Source of the DNA: a virus
DNA: 36,268 nt
IMG/VR virus record: IMGVR_UViG_3300025769_000355
Location: 1-36,268 of that record
Direction: 5' to 3' (one strand)
The notes below the pieces were generated by a model. That model had not been told where the DNA came from and made no database searches. It saw only the letters and a program-made list of their open reading frames with translations. Below are positions 29,386 through 36,268 of the stretch, piece by piece (positions within the stretch are counted from its first letter, which is position 1; the number at the start of each line of letters is the position of its first letter). The position numbers and the translations under genes are program-made.

Positions 29386-30989
29386 TATCTTATTTTCCCT
29401 TGTTTATGTAAAAGTGTTAAGTCTTGTAAAGACGCATCAAAGCCATTACTCTGTACGCCTATAGATATTTTTATATTTTTTGCTGAACCTGTAAGAGGTG
29501 TTCTATATTCTTGTAATCCATATACAGGTTTGTAGGTTACACCTGACTTACCATATAAAGATGTACTAGCTCCCCATAAAGCAGTAGAGCCTGTAGTAGT
29601 AGGATTTAAAGTTATAGATGTAGTTTTAGATGCAGTAGCACTAAAATCTTTATACCATTTTAATGCTAGGTTAGCACCTGAGCCACCTTCCATAACCATA
29701 AATAACCTCTTTAACAGAGACGCACCTACAGACTCTCCTAGGTTTACCCATACAGTTTCAAAGCTACCAGTATAAGAAGCGTAACTATATGTAGTACCAT
29801 TAGCTGCTAAGTCTGAATCGTAGTATCCTTCATAAGTAGCAATGCTCCCATCTTTCTGTCCTATTAGCATACCATAAGTATCTGTATACGCTATGCTAGC
29901 AGGTTCCCTATCTAAATCAAATGTCCAAGTAGTTATTCTAGGAGCTTGATTAGGAGTTAAATGTTTAAAGTCAAAAACATAAGTAATGTTACTAGCAGTA
30001 AAAGTCATTACATATATTCCTTCGTTCTCTATATAAGCTGACTTAACTTCTGTACTCTGACCTATGTTTCTAATTAGCGTGTCTTTAACATTTACTGACA
30101 AATCAGTTAGAGGTACTTTATCTTTTTCAGATGTACGAGCTAGTGACCTAAGACCAGTAGAAGATAAGAATACTAAATCATCTCCGATGTGTTGTACCGA
30201 ATCTCTAGCTACACAACCTACTCCTCGTATAACCTCATTAAGTTTCATACTGCCTACAACATCAGGACTTTCGTATATAGCTATATTGTTCTTACCAAAT
30301 ACAGCAAGTTGTCCATAAAATGGAGCAATAGCTATTATGTCATCTTTTCCCCAAACTTTCTTTAAATCAAAAGAACCACCACCGTTTCCTGTAGTATAGT
30401 CATCAGAGTCTAACAGAGCAGAATAATGTAATACATCTTTTTCTTCTGCTACACCACCAACCCACATACGCCCATAAAATCCTACACCACAGCTAGGTTT
30501 AAACTCACCTGACGTTACTGTAGCAGGTCTAGTAGCATTATCAAAAGCTGCCCACTTAGAACCTGAACCTTGTGAACCGTCGTATCTCTGCGGTACAACT
30601 CCTTCGTGTAAACAAGTAAGCCTACCATTAAAATTTATAAACTGCCAATCACCGTCTGTACCCGTAACTGTATGTTTTGTGTCTGCACTTCCTGTAGGAA
30701 ACGCAGCGTTAGGCGTTGTAAAATCTACAGTGTATATACTTGTACCGTGACTAGCAAATATTTTTTTAGTTGCTCCGTCTTGATGTTCTACAATACCTTT
30801 TATAGCTGTTCCACTTGGAGCTACTTTTTGTTTAAATCCTTTGCGTAGAGATATACGACCTGATTCTCTAATCACAACATTTTCTGCCTTAGTTAAATAA
30901 GATGGGTCTAATGACGCAGGATTAGCTTGTGTGTTTAATCCATTAAGACCTATGTTAGTTAAAGACTGATACTGTAATTGCTTAGCCAT
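29385..30989 (-). CDS. Tail tube/hub protein (tubular protein B or stabilisation type)
   Basis: A 534-residue, beta-rich protein beginning with the typical GLNTQANPASLDPSYLTKAE segment (shell of N-Q-DP-L-ENV), then ESGRISLRKGF and repeated blades such as IFASHGTSIYTVD, DGDWQFINFNGR and QLAVFGKNNIAIYES. These features suit the beta-propeller nozzle protein of short tails. The Gly-Leu-Asn start and the location after the adaptor support tubular protein B or a P22 stabilisation-type role. It forms the distal tail channel. Overlaps both neighbours as TAATG. Confidence 0.78.
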   Translation of the reverse strand: MAKQLQYQSLTNIGLNGLNTQANPASLDPSYLTKAENVVIRESGRISLRKGFKQKVAPSGTAIKGIVEHQDGATKKIFASHGTSIYTVDFTTPNAAFPTGSADTKHTVTGTDGDWQFINFNGRLTCLHEGVVPQRYDGSQGSGSKWAAFDNATRPATVTSGEFKPSCGVGFYGRMWVGGVAEEKDVLHYSALLDSDDYTTGNGGGSFDLKKVWGKDDIIAIAPFYGQLAVFGKNNIAIYESPDVVGSMKLNEVIRGVGCVARDSVQHIGDDLVFLSSTGLRSLARTSEKDKVPLTDLSVNVKDTLIRNIGQSTEVKSAYIENEGIYVMTFTASNITYVFDFKHLTPNQAPRITTWTFDLDREPASIAYTDTYGMLIGQKDGSIATYEGYYDSDLAANGTTYSYASYTGSFETVWVNLGESVGASLLKRLFMVMEGGSGANLALKWYKDFSATASKTTSITLNPTTTGSTALWGASTSLYGKSGVTYKPVYGLQEYRTPLTGSAKNIKISIGVQSNGFDASLQDLTLLHKQGKIR

Positions 30990-31669
30990 TATTGGTAATT
31001 AGTAGTTACAAACCATTCGTTTTCATATTGAGTATTTCCACTATCTAGCATAACTGCTTGTGCTAGAGAGCTTGCTGCTTCTTGTGCAGCTATAGAAGAT
31101 TGTGTTCCTCCGTCTTCTCCACGCTCTGCTATTGCACGAGCATAAGCACCTAAGATTACAGGCTTAGATGGTATTTTGATACTTGTAGTAGCTGACGTTA
31201 ATTCGTCTTGATACTTAACTATATCAAAAGATATTGTCTGAGCTTCTGTAGGTATAGGAGATAAATCTACTTTAAGATTATTAGAACTATCTGCTCCATT
31301 AAAAGCATAGTAACTAGGTTCTCCTGTAGGGTCAGTAGGATATTTAATACTGTTTATGTAATGTTGTGTCACCGGTGACAAAGTATTGCCAGTAGAGTTG
31401 TTAGTTACATCTAACACTTTAAACTCTTGACCAGAAGATAAGTTATAATTTTTTGTAGCTGCTACAGTAGAAACATTAACTGTTTCCCTTAGAACTAACC
31501 AATCGTGGTAAGACTCTATACTTCTCTTAGCATCGTTAATTAAAGAGCCTATAACTTTCTGATAGTCATTTACTGTAGAACTATCGTTAATAGCTCCAGA
31601 CCAATCAGAAGCTACTGTGTCTTCTCTTAGTCTTATTAATACTTGATTTATTAGTTCTCTATATGTCAT
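30989..31669 (-). CDS. Tail adaptor protein (tubular protein A type)
   Basis: A 226-residue protein starting MTYRELINQVLIRLREDTVA, the common start of podovirus head-tail adaptors (T7 gp11-like). Helices (KVIGSLINDAKRSIESYHDW) and strand segments follow, with AYARAIAERGEDGGTQSSIA at the C-terminal helix. It connects the portal to the tail nozzle encoded next. The ATG at 31669 couples as TAATG to the upstream stop; an in-frame ATG at 31726 would lie inside the upstream gene and has no ribosome-binding site. Confidence 0.82.
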   Translation of the reverse strand: MTYRELINQVLIRLREDTVASDWSGAINDSSTVNDYQKVIGSLINDAKRSIESYHDWLVLRETVNVSTVAATKNYNLSSGQEFKVLDVTNNSTGNTLSPVTQHYINSIKYPTDPTGEPSYYAFNGADSSNNLKVDLSPIPTEAQTISFDIVKYQDELTSATTSIKIPSKPVILGAYARAIAERGEDGGTQSSIAAQEAASSLAQAVMLDSGNTQYENEWFVTTNYQ

Positions 31670-32106
31670 TATTTCCCCTTGGCTAATTGTGCACCAAAAT
31701 AAAATTCTATAATCATTGTAGCCCAAGCAAACACTTCATCAAACTTAAGCACTGCTCCTGCCTGTACTGTAACATACTCTATTGTATCTGGTGTAAGTTC
31801 AAAGCCAAGTAAACTTGCTCCTTCAATTACAGTAGGTACAACAGTAGGCACGTTAAAAAACACTGGAGCTACTTGCGTAAATATAATTAAAGATAATATA
31901 ACAAATATAATTACTCGTCTATTAAGAGCAGCCATTGGGCTTTCTTTGTCTGCTGCGGACCTAGCATCATTAATTGATTTGTCTCTGACTGCAAACTGTT
32001 GCATCATTAACTTTTGATTTTCTGCTGCTGCTTGGCTTTTAAGTGCAAACAACTTACCAATAAACCCTAAGGCTATAGGTGCTATGTTTGTTAAAAGTGC
32101 TATCAT
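31669..32106 (-). CDS. Membrane protein, possible holin
   Basis: A 145-residue protein with up to three hydrophobic segments: residues 1-20 (MIALLTNIAPIALGFIGKLF), about 64-85 (RVIIFVILSLIIFTQVAPVF) and a weaker C-terminal one (FAWATMIIEFYFGAQLAKGK). A charged helix (SQAAAENQKLMMQQFAVRDK) separates the first two. Three-helix phage membrane proteins of this length next to tail genes are often holins, but no endolysin is adjacent. AGGAG at 9 bases favours this ATG over one at 32181. Confidence 0.6.
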   Translation of the reverse strand: MIALLTNIAPIALGFIGKLFALKSQAAAENQKLMMQQFAVRDKSINDARSAADKESPMAALNRRVIIFVILSLIIFTQVAPVFFNVPTVVPTVIEGASLLGFELTPDTIEYVTVQAGAVLKFDEVFAWATMIIEFYFGAQLAKGK

Positions 32107-32312
32107 AATACTACTCCTAATGCTTCCATAAGACCTACGTTTGCAATAACATAAAAGATAATTGCACCGTAGACGCCCCATTTAATTTGTAATAGTGAGG
32201 TGTTTATCTTAGCTATACATTTGTTTGTGTCGTCAATTTTGCTAAACAACTTTGCTATTTGACCTGCGTGTTTGTCTAGTTGTACTTGCATTCTTCTAAG
32301 CTCGTCTTCCAT
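32103..32312 (-). CDS. Coiled-coil protein with C-terminal membrane anchor
   Basis: A 69-residue protein. The first ~45 residues form a heptad-like helix (MEDELRRMQVQLDKHAGQIA, KLFSKIDDTNKCIAKINTSL), and the end is a membrane segment (WGVYGAIIFYVIANVGLMEA). It overlaps the holin-like gene by 4 bp and the preceding stop by coupling. Coiled coil plus tail anchor resembles accessory lysis or superinfection proteins. No family was recognised. Confidence 0.65.
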   Translation of the reverse strand: MEDELRRMQVQLDKHAGQIAKLFSKIDDTNKCIAKINTSLLQIKWGVYGAIIFYVIANVGLMEALGVVL

Positions 32313-32462
32313 TTACTTCCCCACATTTTTCATAGCCACTCTATGCGACTCAGTAAAACTCAAGCCTTTTCTCATAAGTCTTTTCATTTCCTGCATATGC
32401 TTCTTGCTGTGATGTTCTTTGTGCTTATCTAGAGTAGCTAATTGTCTTTTAGTAAGTGCCAT
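32313..32462 (-). CDS. Small basic helical protein
   Basis: A 49-residue protein, MALTKRQLATLDKHKEHHSK then KHMQEMKRLMRKGLSFTESH and RVAMKNVGK. This Lys/His-rich pattern is one I recognise from many marine phage genomes, usually as an unassigned miniprotein near tail genes. The start and stop are both coupled to neighbours (TAATG and TAAATG contexts). Function unknown; nucleic-acid or membrane contact is possible. Confidence 0.65.
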   Translation of the reverse strand: MALTKRQLATLDKHKEHHSKKHMQEMKRLMRKGLSFTESHRVAMKNVGK

Positions 32463-32518
32463 TACTTTTTCTTCTTCTTGCCTTTAGATTTTTTATAAGG
32501 TTTGTTACCGTATCCCAT
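32462..32518 (-). CDS. Lys-rich miniprotein
   Basis: An 18-residue ORF, MGYGNKPYKKSKGKKKKK. It is supported by a strong AAGGAGA ribosome-binding site 6 bases upstream and TAATG coupling to the next gene. Similar MGYG-K-Lys-rich peptides are annotated in cyanophages and other marine phages. It is too short for certainty. Confidence 0.5.
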   Translation of the reverse strand: MGYGNKPYKKSKGKKKKK

Positions 32519-32527
32519 AATATCTCC

Positions 32528-32995
32528 TTAGTTTGCTAGTGGATTGTCTAATGATTCTTGTATCCGTTTGTTTATGTCCTCTTTAGTTTTCTCTACTTTT
32601 ATCTCAAACCTATCTAACTTTGTATCATAGTTAGTAAGTTTAGTATCTACCGATTGTAACTTAGTATCTACTTTAGATTCTAAAGACCATTGACTGTTTC
32701 TTAGGTCTGTCATATCTTTCTTTAATTCTATCTTTATAGCGTCAGCGTGTTGTTCTATTCTTTCTACATCACTAGATGTCTTTTTCATCTGTGACTCTAT
32801 AGCTCCAAGGTCCAAATTTGCGATTCCTTCGACTTTCTGATACATAAGAAAGCCACCATATAGAGTACCAATAATCGTTGAAATAAAGGCAAATGCTGCG
32901 ACTATACTCGTACCACTTAAACGTAGACCAAACAGTTTGAGCTTCTTATCTTTTATGCCCTCGCCTTTGCTTACTAATTCTTCTAGGTCTGCCAT
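32528..32995 (-). CDS. Membrane-anchored coiled-coil protein
   Basis: A 155-residue protein with a short cytoplasmic N-terminus, one membrane helix (TSIVAAFAFISTIIGTLYGG, about 29-48), then a long, probably periplasmic coiled coil (DVERIEQHADAIKIELKKDM, WSLESKVDTKLQSVDTKLTN) with Lys-Leu/Asp-Thr repeats. The layout recalls Rz-type spanins (inner-membrane anchor plus periplasmic coiled coil); an outer-membrane partner could be the lipoprotein encoded at 33770-34288. This pairing is inference. It overlaps the neighbouring stop by 1 bp. Confidence 0.62.
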   Translation of the reverse strand: MADLEELVSKGEGIKDKKLKLFGLRLSGTSIVAAFAFISTIIGTLYGGFLMYQKVEGIANLDLGAIESQMKKTSSDVERIEQHADAIKIELKKDMTDLRNSQWSLESKVDTKLQSVDTKLTNYDTKLDRFEIKVEKTKEDINKRIQESLDNPLAN

Positions 32996-33417
32996 CAGTT
33001 TTCAAATCCACCGTCTTGTAATTGCTTTAAGTATTCTATTTCTTGTTTAAGTTTCTGTACCTCTAATCTTCTTCGTTGTAATTCTAATTGGTATAAAGTA
33101 TTACAATTAATTCTTTCACTAGGTCCATCTAAAGGTATTATAATTCTAGCATACAAACCTATGTCTTTAGTCTGTGGTCTCTCTCCTTCTTTACCTATAA
33201 TTGGTGTGACTGCATTATTTATTATTCCAGTCATACCTAACTCAAAGTTAGTAGTACCACCTATGCTATTCTTACAATCTAAATCACCGGCTCTAATACT
33301 ATCTGTACCGCTACTGTATCCAGCACTTGGCAAGGAGAAGGTCATAGAGTTACTGTCTGCTATAACCTGTGTGCTAAGAAAAAAGGCGTAGCAACACACA
33401 TACCTCAACCACTTCAC
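32995..33417 (-). CDS. Exported protein with C-terminal coiled coil
   Basis: A 140-residue protein with a signal peptide (MKWLRYVCCYAFFLSTQVIA). The mature part is beta-rich (TFSLPSAGYSSGTDSIRAGD, GLYARIIIPLDGPSERINC), then a coiled-coil end (LELQRRRLEVQKLKQEIEYL). The pattern IGLYARIIIPL-PERI-C followed by a Leu/Arg-rich helix recurs in marine phage proteins I have seen without a known role. It starts with GTG in GTGA overlap with the upstream stop. Part of the exported-protein cassette. Confidence 0.65.
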   Translation of the reverse strand: MKWLRYVCCYAFFLSTQVIADSNSMTFSLPSAGYSSGTDSIRAGDLDCKNSIGGTTNFELGMTGIINNAVTPIIGKEGERPQTKDIGLYARIIIPLDGPSERINCNTLYQLELQRRRLEVQKLKQEIEYLKQLQDGGFEN

Positions 33418-33785
33418 TTAAACCTCGAACATATTCTTGATGCTATCATTGTCTTAGTTTTTTTACTTCCTCTTAGTTTAGACAAGGAGCATATGTATTC
33501 TGCCCTGTCTACATTCTTTGAACTAATATACACATCAAATTTAACGTGGCTTAAGTAATCTAACTTTAATATCTTATAATCAGTTACAAAAGGTATTGGC
33601 TTCCACTCTTTATCAAATACGCCAATCTCATAATATTTAACATCTTCTCTTTTGTTGAACATATTCATTGTAGTTTTGTGTACCCCTTCTATTTGAGTTA
33701 CAGACCACTTTGGATATGTAGGCGTCATCTCGTGAGCTGCTACAGATGTACATAGCAGTGCCCACAGTATTACTGAGCGACACAT
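33414..33785 (-). CDS. Exported single-domain protein, weakly chaperone-like
   Basis: A 123-residue protein with signal peptide MCRSVILWALLCTSVAAHEM. The mature sequence is strand-rich (TTMNMFNKREDVKYYEIGVF, PFVTDYKILKLDYLSHVKFD) and ends in a basic, Cys-containing tail (SLSKLRGSKKTKTMIASRIC). The Ig-like look and MTPTYP start faintly recall the N-domain of fimbrial chaperones, but it is too short for a full PapD-type protein and I do not claim homology. Overlaps its neighbours at both ends. Confidence 0.6.
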   Translation of the reverse strand: MCRSVILWALLCTSVAAHEMTPTYPKWSVTQIEGVHKTTMNMFNKREDVKYYEIGVFDKEWKPIPFVTDYKILKLDYLSHVKFDVYISSKNVDRAEYICSLSKLRGSKKTKTMIASRICSRFK

Positions 33786-34288
33786 TCAGCAACTACTACT
33801 GCTGTATAAGAACCACCCGGAAATGCTTTCTGTTGTCCACCGCCATAAGTAGCTTCGGACTGGACATCTACCCATAAAGTTCCAGCGTGTGCCATAGCGT
33901 ATTGTCTTAAAGCACCAGTAGTTGTACTGGCTGTTTGGTATCCATCAAAGTCACTTCCTGATGACTGTGCTACTGCTACTGCACCTGTCCAAGCAACTGT
34001 GTCACTTAGGCTAGGGCTAGAGCTAAAAGAAGTAGGGTAACTAACCTGTGCGTAATAAGCATTAGCAAGCGATACGTCAAACCTTACTATAGGTTTCTGA
34101 CCACCACTAGCAGGTGTTGTTGTTAAAGTATAAGCGTTAGGGTTTCCGTAAACTCCGGGTGTGTCCGTGTTAACTATACATCTAGACTCTACTGAGCCTG
34201 TAATATCTGCGTTGGCTTCTACCTTACTAGCGAACAAAGAGCAACCAGTAAGACTAAGAACTAAAGCTGTTAATAATAATTTATTCAT
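33770..34288 (-). CDS. Predicted lipoprotein, pilin/spore-coat-U-like in character
   Basis: A 172-residue protein with a clear lipoprotein signal (MNKLLLTALVLSLTGC, lipid Cys16). The mature part is a Ser/Thr/Ala-rich beta protein: an early SRCIVNTDTPG and a final FPGGSYTAVVVAECVAQ. One Cys near each end and a closing beta strand are seen in SCPU and fimbrial subunits. It lies between two signal-peptide genes. Outer-membrane placement is predicted; roles from lysis to surface modification are open. Confidence 0.65.
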   Translation of the reverse strand: MNKLLLTALVLSLTGCSLFASKVEANADITGSVESRCIVNTDTPGVYGNPNAYTLTTTPASGGQKPIVRFDVSLANAYYAQVSYPTSFSSSPSLSDTVAWTGAVAVAQSSGSDFDGYQTASTTTGALRQYAMAHAGTLWVDVQSEATYGGGQQKAFPGGSYTAVVVAECVAQ

Positions 34289-35166
34289 TTGTATTGTCCC
34301 TCTATCATTTGATTCATTAAATTGTCTTGGGCTAAACTTTGTAGTGCTCTTCTGTTGTCAACCACCTCTCCTCCGTCCAATGAAATAGATTCCCTGTATA
34401 CTCCTCCGGGAACTGTCGCTGCGTAGTAAGACCTTACATTAGTAGCGTTATTTATTGTCTGTAGTAGAGCAGATTGAGATACTGTGTTAGCTATCGTTAG
34501 AGCATTTTCAGATGCAGCCAAAGCCATTTCTAGTCTGCCTTCATCTTCCTCGTCTTCTTCTCTCTCTTCCCTCTCTTCTTTTTCTTCCTCATACAAGTCA
34601 CTATCGGTTTCTTCAGTAGCATCTATAACTGCGTCATCATCAAGTGCATCATATATTTCTATCTTAGGTATAACCGGCATCGGCTCAACATAACCCGGAC
34701 AACTCTCGTCATTCTGTGGGTCGAAACACTTGTCAAACCTATACATATAAACCACTTTTGCATCTTCTAGTGTACCTATGCCAGTAGTTTGTATCGAACC
34801 TTCACCGAACTGACTAACTGGTGTGTACGGTAGAGGTACAAGTCTTTGTATCTTCATACCTGTGCCATCAGTCCAGTCTTGTGTATCTTGAAAGATATAC
34901 CCACCATCTACATCTTTATTCTGTACTGTGACTATGTACTCATCTCCGGCTTCTTTTGTTACCTTATAATTATAGATAACACCACTTATGTCTAATCCGT
35001 CTTCTACACTAACTCCTAGTGTGTCTGACGTCATACCCCATATTAAGCCATCTACTGCTGCGTTACCTGTGTATCCAAAGGTATAGCTAGAAGAGTATGA
35101 AAGCTGCGGCAACAGTACCCATAATGCTAAGAGCCTTATCACGTTTTTCTTGTGCAGTAATTTCAT
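34285..35166 (-). CDS. Exported protein with acidic charged central region
   Basis: A 293-residue protein with a signal peptide (KKNVIRLLALWVLLPQLSYS). The N-terminal half is beta-rich (GYTGNAAVDGLIWGMTSDTL, DISGVIYNYKVTKEAGDEYI). A highly acidic Glu/Arg stretch at about 200-225 (EEEKEEREEREEDEEDEGRL) may be a single charged helix, and the C-terminus is helical and polar. GAGGAGGA before the ATG at 35166 supports this start over 35214. It overlaps the preceding gene by 80 bp in another frame, a long overlap. No function is known to me. Confidence 0.65.
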   Translation of the reverse strand: MKLLHKKNVIRLLALWVLLPQLSYSSSYTFGYTGNAAVDGLIWGMTSDTLGVSVEDGLDISGVIYNYKVTKEAGDEYIVTVQNKDVDGGYIFQDTQDWTDGTGMKIQRLVPLPYTPVSQFGEGSIQTTGIGTLEDAKVVYMYRFDKCFDPQNDESCPGYVEPMPVIPKIEIYDALDDDAVIDATEETDSDLYEEEKEEREEREEDEEDEGRLEMALAASENALTIANTVSQSALLQTINNATNVRSYYAATVPGGVYRESISLDGGEVVDNRRALQSLAQDNLMNQMIEGQYK

Positions 35167-35620
35167 CTTCCTCCTCTGGCATTGGTATTGTGTCTGTGTG
35201 TACAGCCCAAGCATCCTTTGCTTTTTGTCCTATAAGTCCATCTATAGGGCACGGAGTCCCAGCCGACATCATCGCTTCCCATACATCAGGGTCTTGACAC
35301 ATTACACTAACTGCTGCTACTTTCATACCAAAGTTATACAGCTTCTGTGCCTTCTTGAGTCTAAGGCAATTATCTTCTGTGTACGTTGTTCCTACTGAGA
35401 GTCCGAGTATCTGTGTCTGTACTGAACCACTAGAGGAAATCGTACATAAATCTGAGGTGTTGCCACTACCAAATTGAGGTGCTATTGCACTAGGTGGCGG
35501 GCTTTCTACCTTAGTTGTCTGCGTACCATTTGTTGTAACAACACTTGTTGAATCTGTAACAATAGGGTCTGATGCAAATACCGAACTTGACAACAACAAC
35601 ACAACAAATAACTTTCTCAT
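35087..35620 (-). CDS. Exported protein with conserved cysteine region and C-terminal membrane helix
   Basis: A 177-residue protein with a signal peptide (MRKLFVVLLLSSSVFA). A Ser/Thr-rich part is followed by a Cys-rich helical domain (DNCLRLKKAQKLYNFGMKVA, AVSVMCQDPDVWEAMMSAGT, PCPIDGLIG), then an acidic segment (PMPEEEDEITAQEKRD), and a closing hydrophobic stretch (ALSIMGTVAAAFILF). The Cys domain resembles a family I associate with marine phages but cannot name. The 3' 80 bp also encode the start of the next protein. First gene of the exported cassette. Confidence 0.68.
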   Translation of the reverse strand: MRKLFVVLLLSSSVFASDPIVTDSTSVVTTNGTQTTKVESPPPSAIAPQFGSGNTSDLCTISSSGSVQTQILGLSVGTTYTEDNCLRLKKAQKLYNFGMKVAAVSVMCQDPDVWEAMMSAGTPCPIDGLIGQKAKDAWAVHTDTIPMPEEEDEITAQEKRDKALSIMGTVAAAFILF

Positions 35621-36231
35621 TAGTCAGCTACTAAACTCACAAATGCTGGGTCTACTTCATCCGTAGGGTTAGCAGTAAAGTGTGTACACATATCTATTTC
35701 TCTAGTTAATGTGTATGTATCAGAACCATAACTTACATTACCGTCATCATCATATACAGCTACTTTTCTAGTTTCAGTATGAGGTTTATTCTCATAAGCT
35801 ATAACACCAGCTAAATCTGATATGGCATTAATAGCTGTCTTAATTGTTTCGTGTTCGCTATACAAAGTAGTAGCGTATGTAGCAATGTTACTTGGCACAG
35901 CAGTACCACCTTTGGCTGCTCTTGACCAGTACCAGTCTATGTCTGCTAATTTACTAGCTACAGCACTTCTAGCTTTCTCTAACATATTAGCTTTAAGCGT
36001 GTCTACATCTCTGGCTGTTGAGGCATATGTGCCTACAACCTCATCACCACTTGTATCTACAGTAAACTCACCATTCCAATAGTATCTGCTATCAGGAGTG
36101 ACTTCTCTGTATGCCTTAATGCCTAGTGAGGTAAGTGTTGTACTATCCCTAAAGATTGTTCTAGGATAAAGCACATCACTAATCTCCATAGATTTAGGTG
36201 TTTTAATTATCTGTCCGTTAAAGTACCACAT
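35620..36231 (-). CDS. Appendage-associated or tail fibre accessory protein
   Basis: A 203-residue protein (MWYFNGQIIKTPKSMEISDV, then helices KANMLEKARSAVASKLADID and a Thr-rich end). A start with an aromatic FNG-I-TP stretch and a Trp-Tyr helical middle (DIDWYWSRAAKGG) is seen in phage tail fibre assembly or DUF4376-like proteins. AGGAG lies 6 bases before the ATG. If the window is circular, it directly follows the LamG-type protein, whose TAG overlaps this ribosome-binding site, supporting a fibre accessory role. Confidence 0.65.
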   Translation of the reverse strand: MWYFNGQIIKTPKSMEISDVLYPRTIFRDSTTLTSLGIKAYREVTPDSRYYWNGEFTVDTSGDEVVGTYASTARDVDTLKANMLEKARSAVASKLADIDWYWSRAAKGGTAVPSNIATYATTLYSEHETIKTAINAISDLAGVIAYENKPHTETRKVAVYDDDGNVSYGSDTYTLTREIDMCTHFTANPTDEVDPAFVSLVAD

Positions 36232-36268
36232 ATTTTCTCCTATCGAGCGTTACTATTTTTAAAAGGTG

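Noticed and set aside
34484-34693. Plus-strand Ser-rich ORF opposite the 293-residue exported protein
   Set aside because: Low-complexity Ser runs are the complement of Glu/Asp codons on the minus strand; it is a shadow frame.

Overview
The window looks like all or nearly all of the genome of a lytic, short-tailed (podovirus-like) phage of a Gram-negative, probably marine, bacterium. The evidence is a complete terminase, portal, scaffold and capsid set, two tail-tube-type proteins, several putative internal (ejection) proteins, and a T7-like replication set: gp2.5-like SSB, gp4-like primase-helicase, family A polymerase and endonuclease I. A B12-dependent ribonucleotide reductase adds to this. 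I see no phage RNA polymerase, integrase, tRNA, IS element or CRISPR array. The gene content recalls RNA-polymerase-less marine podophages such as the HTVC010P/uvMED type, but that placement is inference and the host is unknown.

Layout. Transcription diverges from one 940-bp non-coding control region (10526-11468). Leftward from it, on the minus strand, run TerS, TerL, portal, two small proteins, scaffold, major capsid protein, a Zn-ribbon protein, two unknowns, a repeat-containing tail fibre and a large LamG-type protein that runs off the left edge. If the ends join, the minus-strand block continues from 36231 down to 24440: an appendage protein, a run of signal-peptide and lipoprotein genes, small membrane proteins, two tail-tube proteins, a collar-type fibre and four putative virion-internal proteins. 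Rightward, on the plus strand (11469-24450), lie early and replication genes: unknown small proteins, SSB, primase-helicase, polymerase, a RecB/Cas4-like exonuclease, a Holliday-junction resolvase, DUF3310, class II RNR and small membrane proteins. The two arms converge and overlap by 11 bp at 24440-24450. The leftward terminator lies inside the last rightward gene.

Regulation is unusually rich and readable. The control region holds a perfect-consensus sigma70 promoter facing left, promoters facing right, seven in-phase 9-bp iterons and two families of palindromic operator-like sites. An 18-bp palindrome, TTGTTAAA-NN-TTTAACAA, occurs six times, only in the rightward arm.

The most notable observations are (i) a complete type II hammerhead ribozyme at 12691-12749 between two early genes, with a predicted loop I pseudoknot; (ii) a textbook -1 frameshift signal (GGGAAAG, 6-nt spacer, 7-bp hairpin) at the end of a putative internal virion protein, opening a 46-codon extension that fills an otherwise unexplained gap; (iii) a second ribosome-binding site and ATG inside the primase-helicase gene just after the zinc domain, mirroring the T7 gp4A/gp4B arrangement; and (iv) a five-gene cassette of exported proteins of unknown role. 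No endolysin was recognised.
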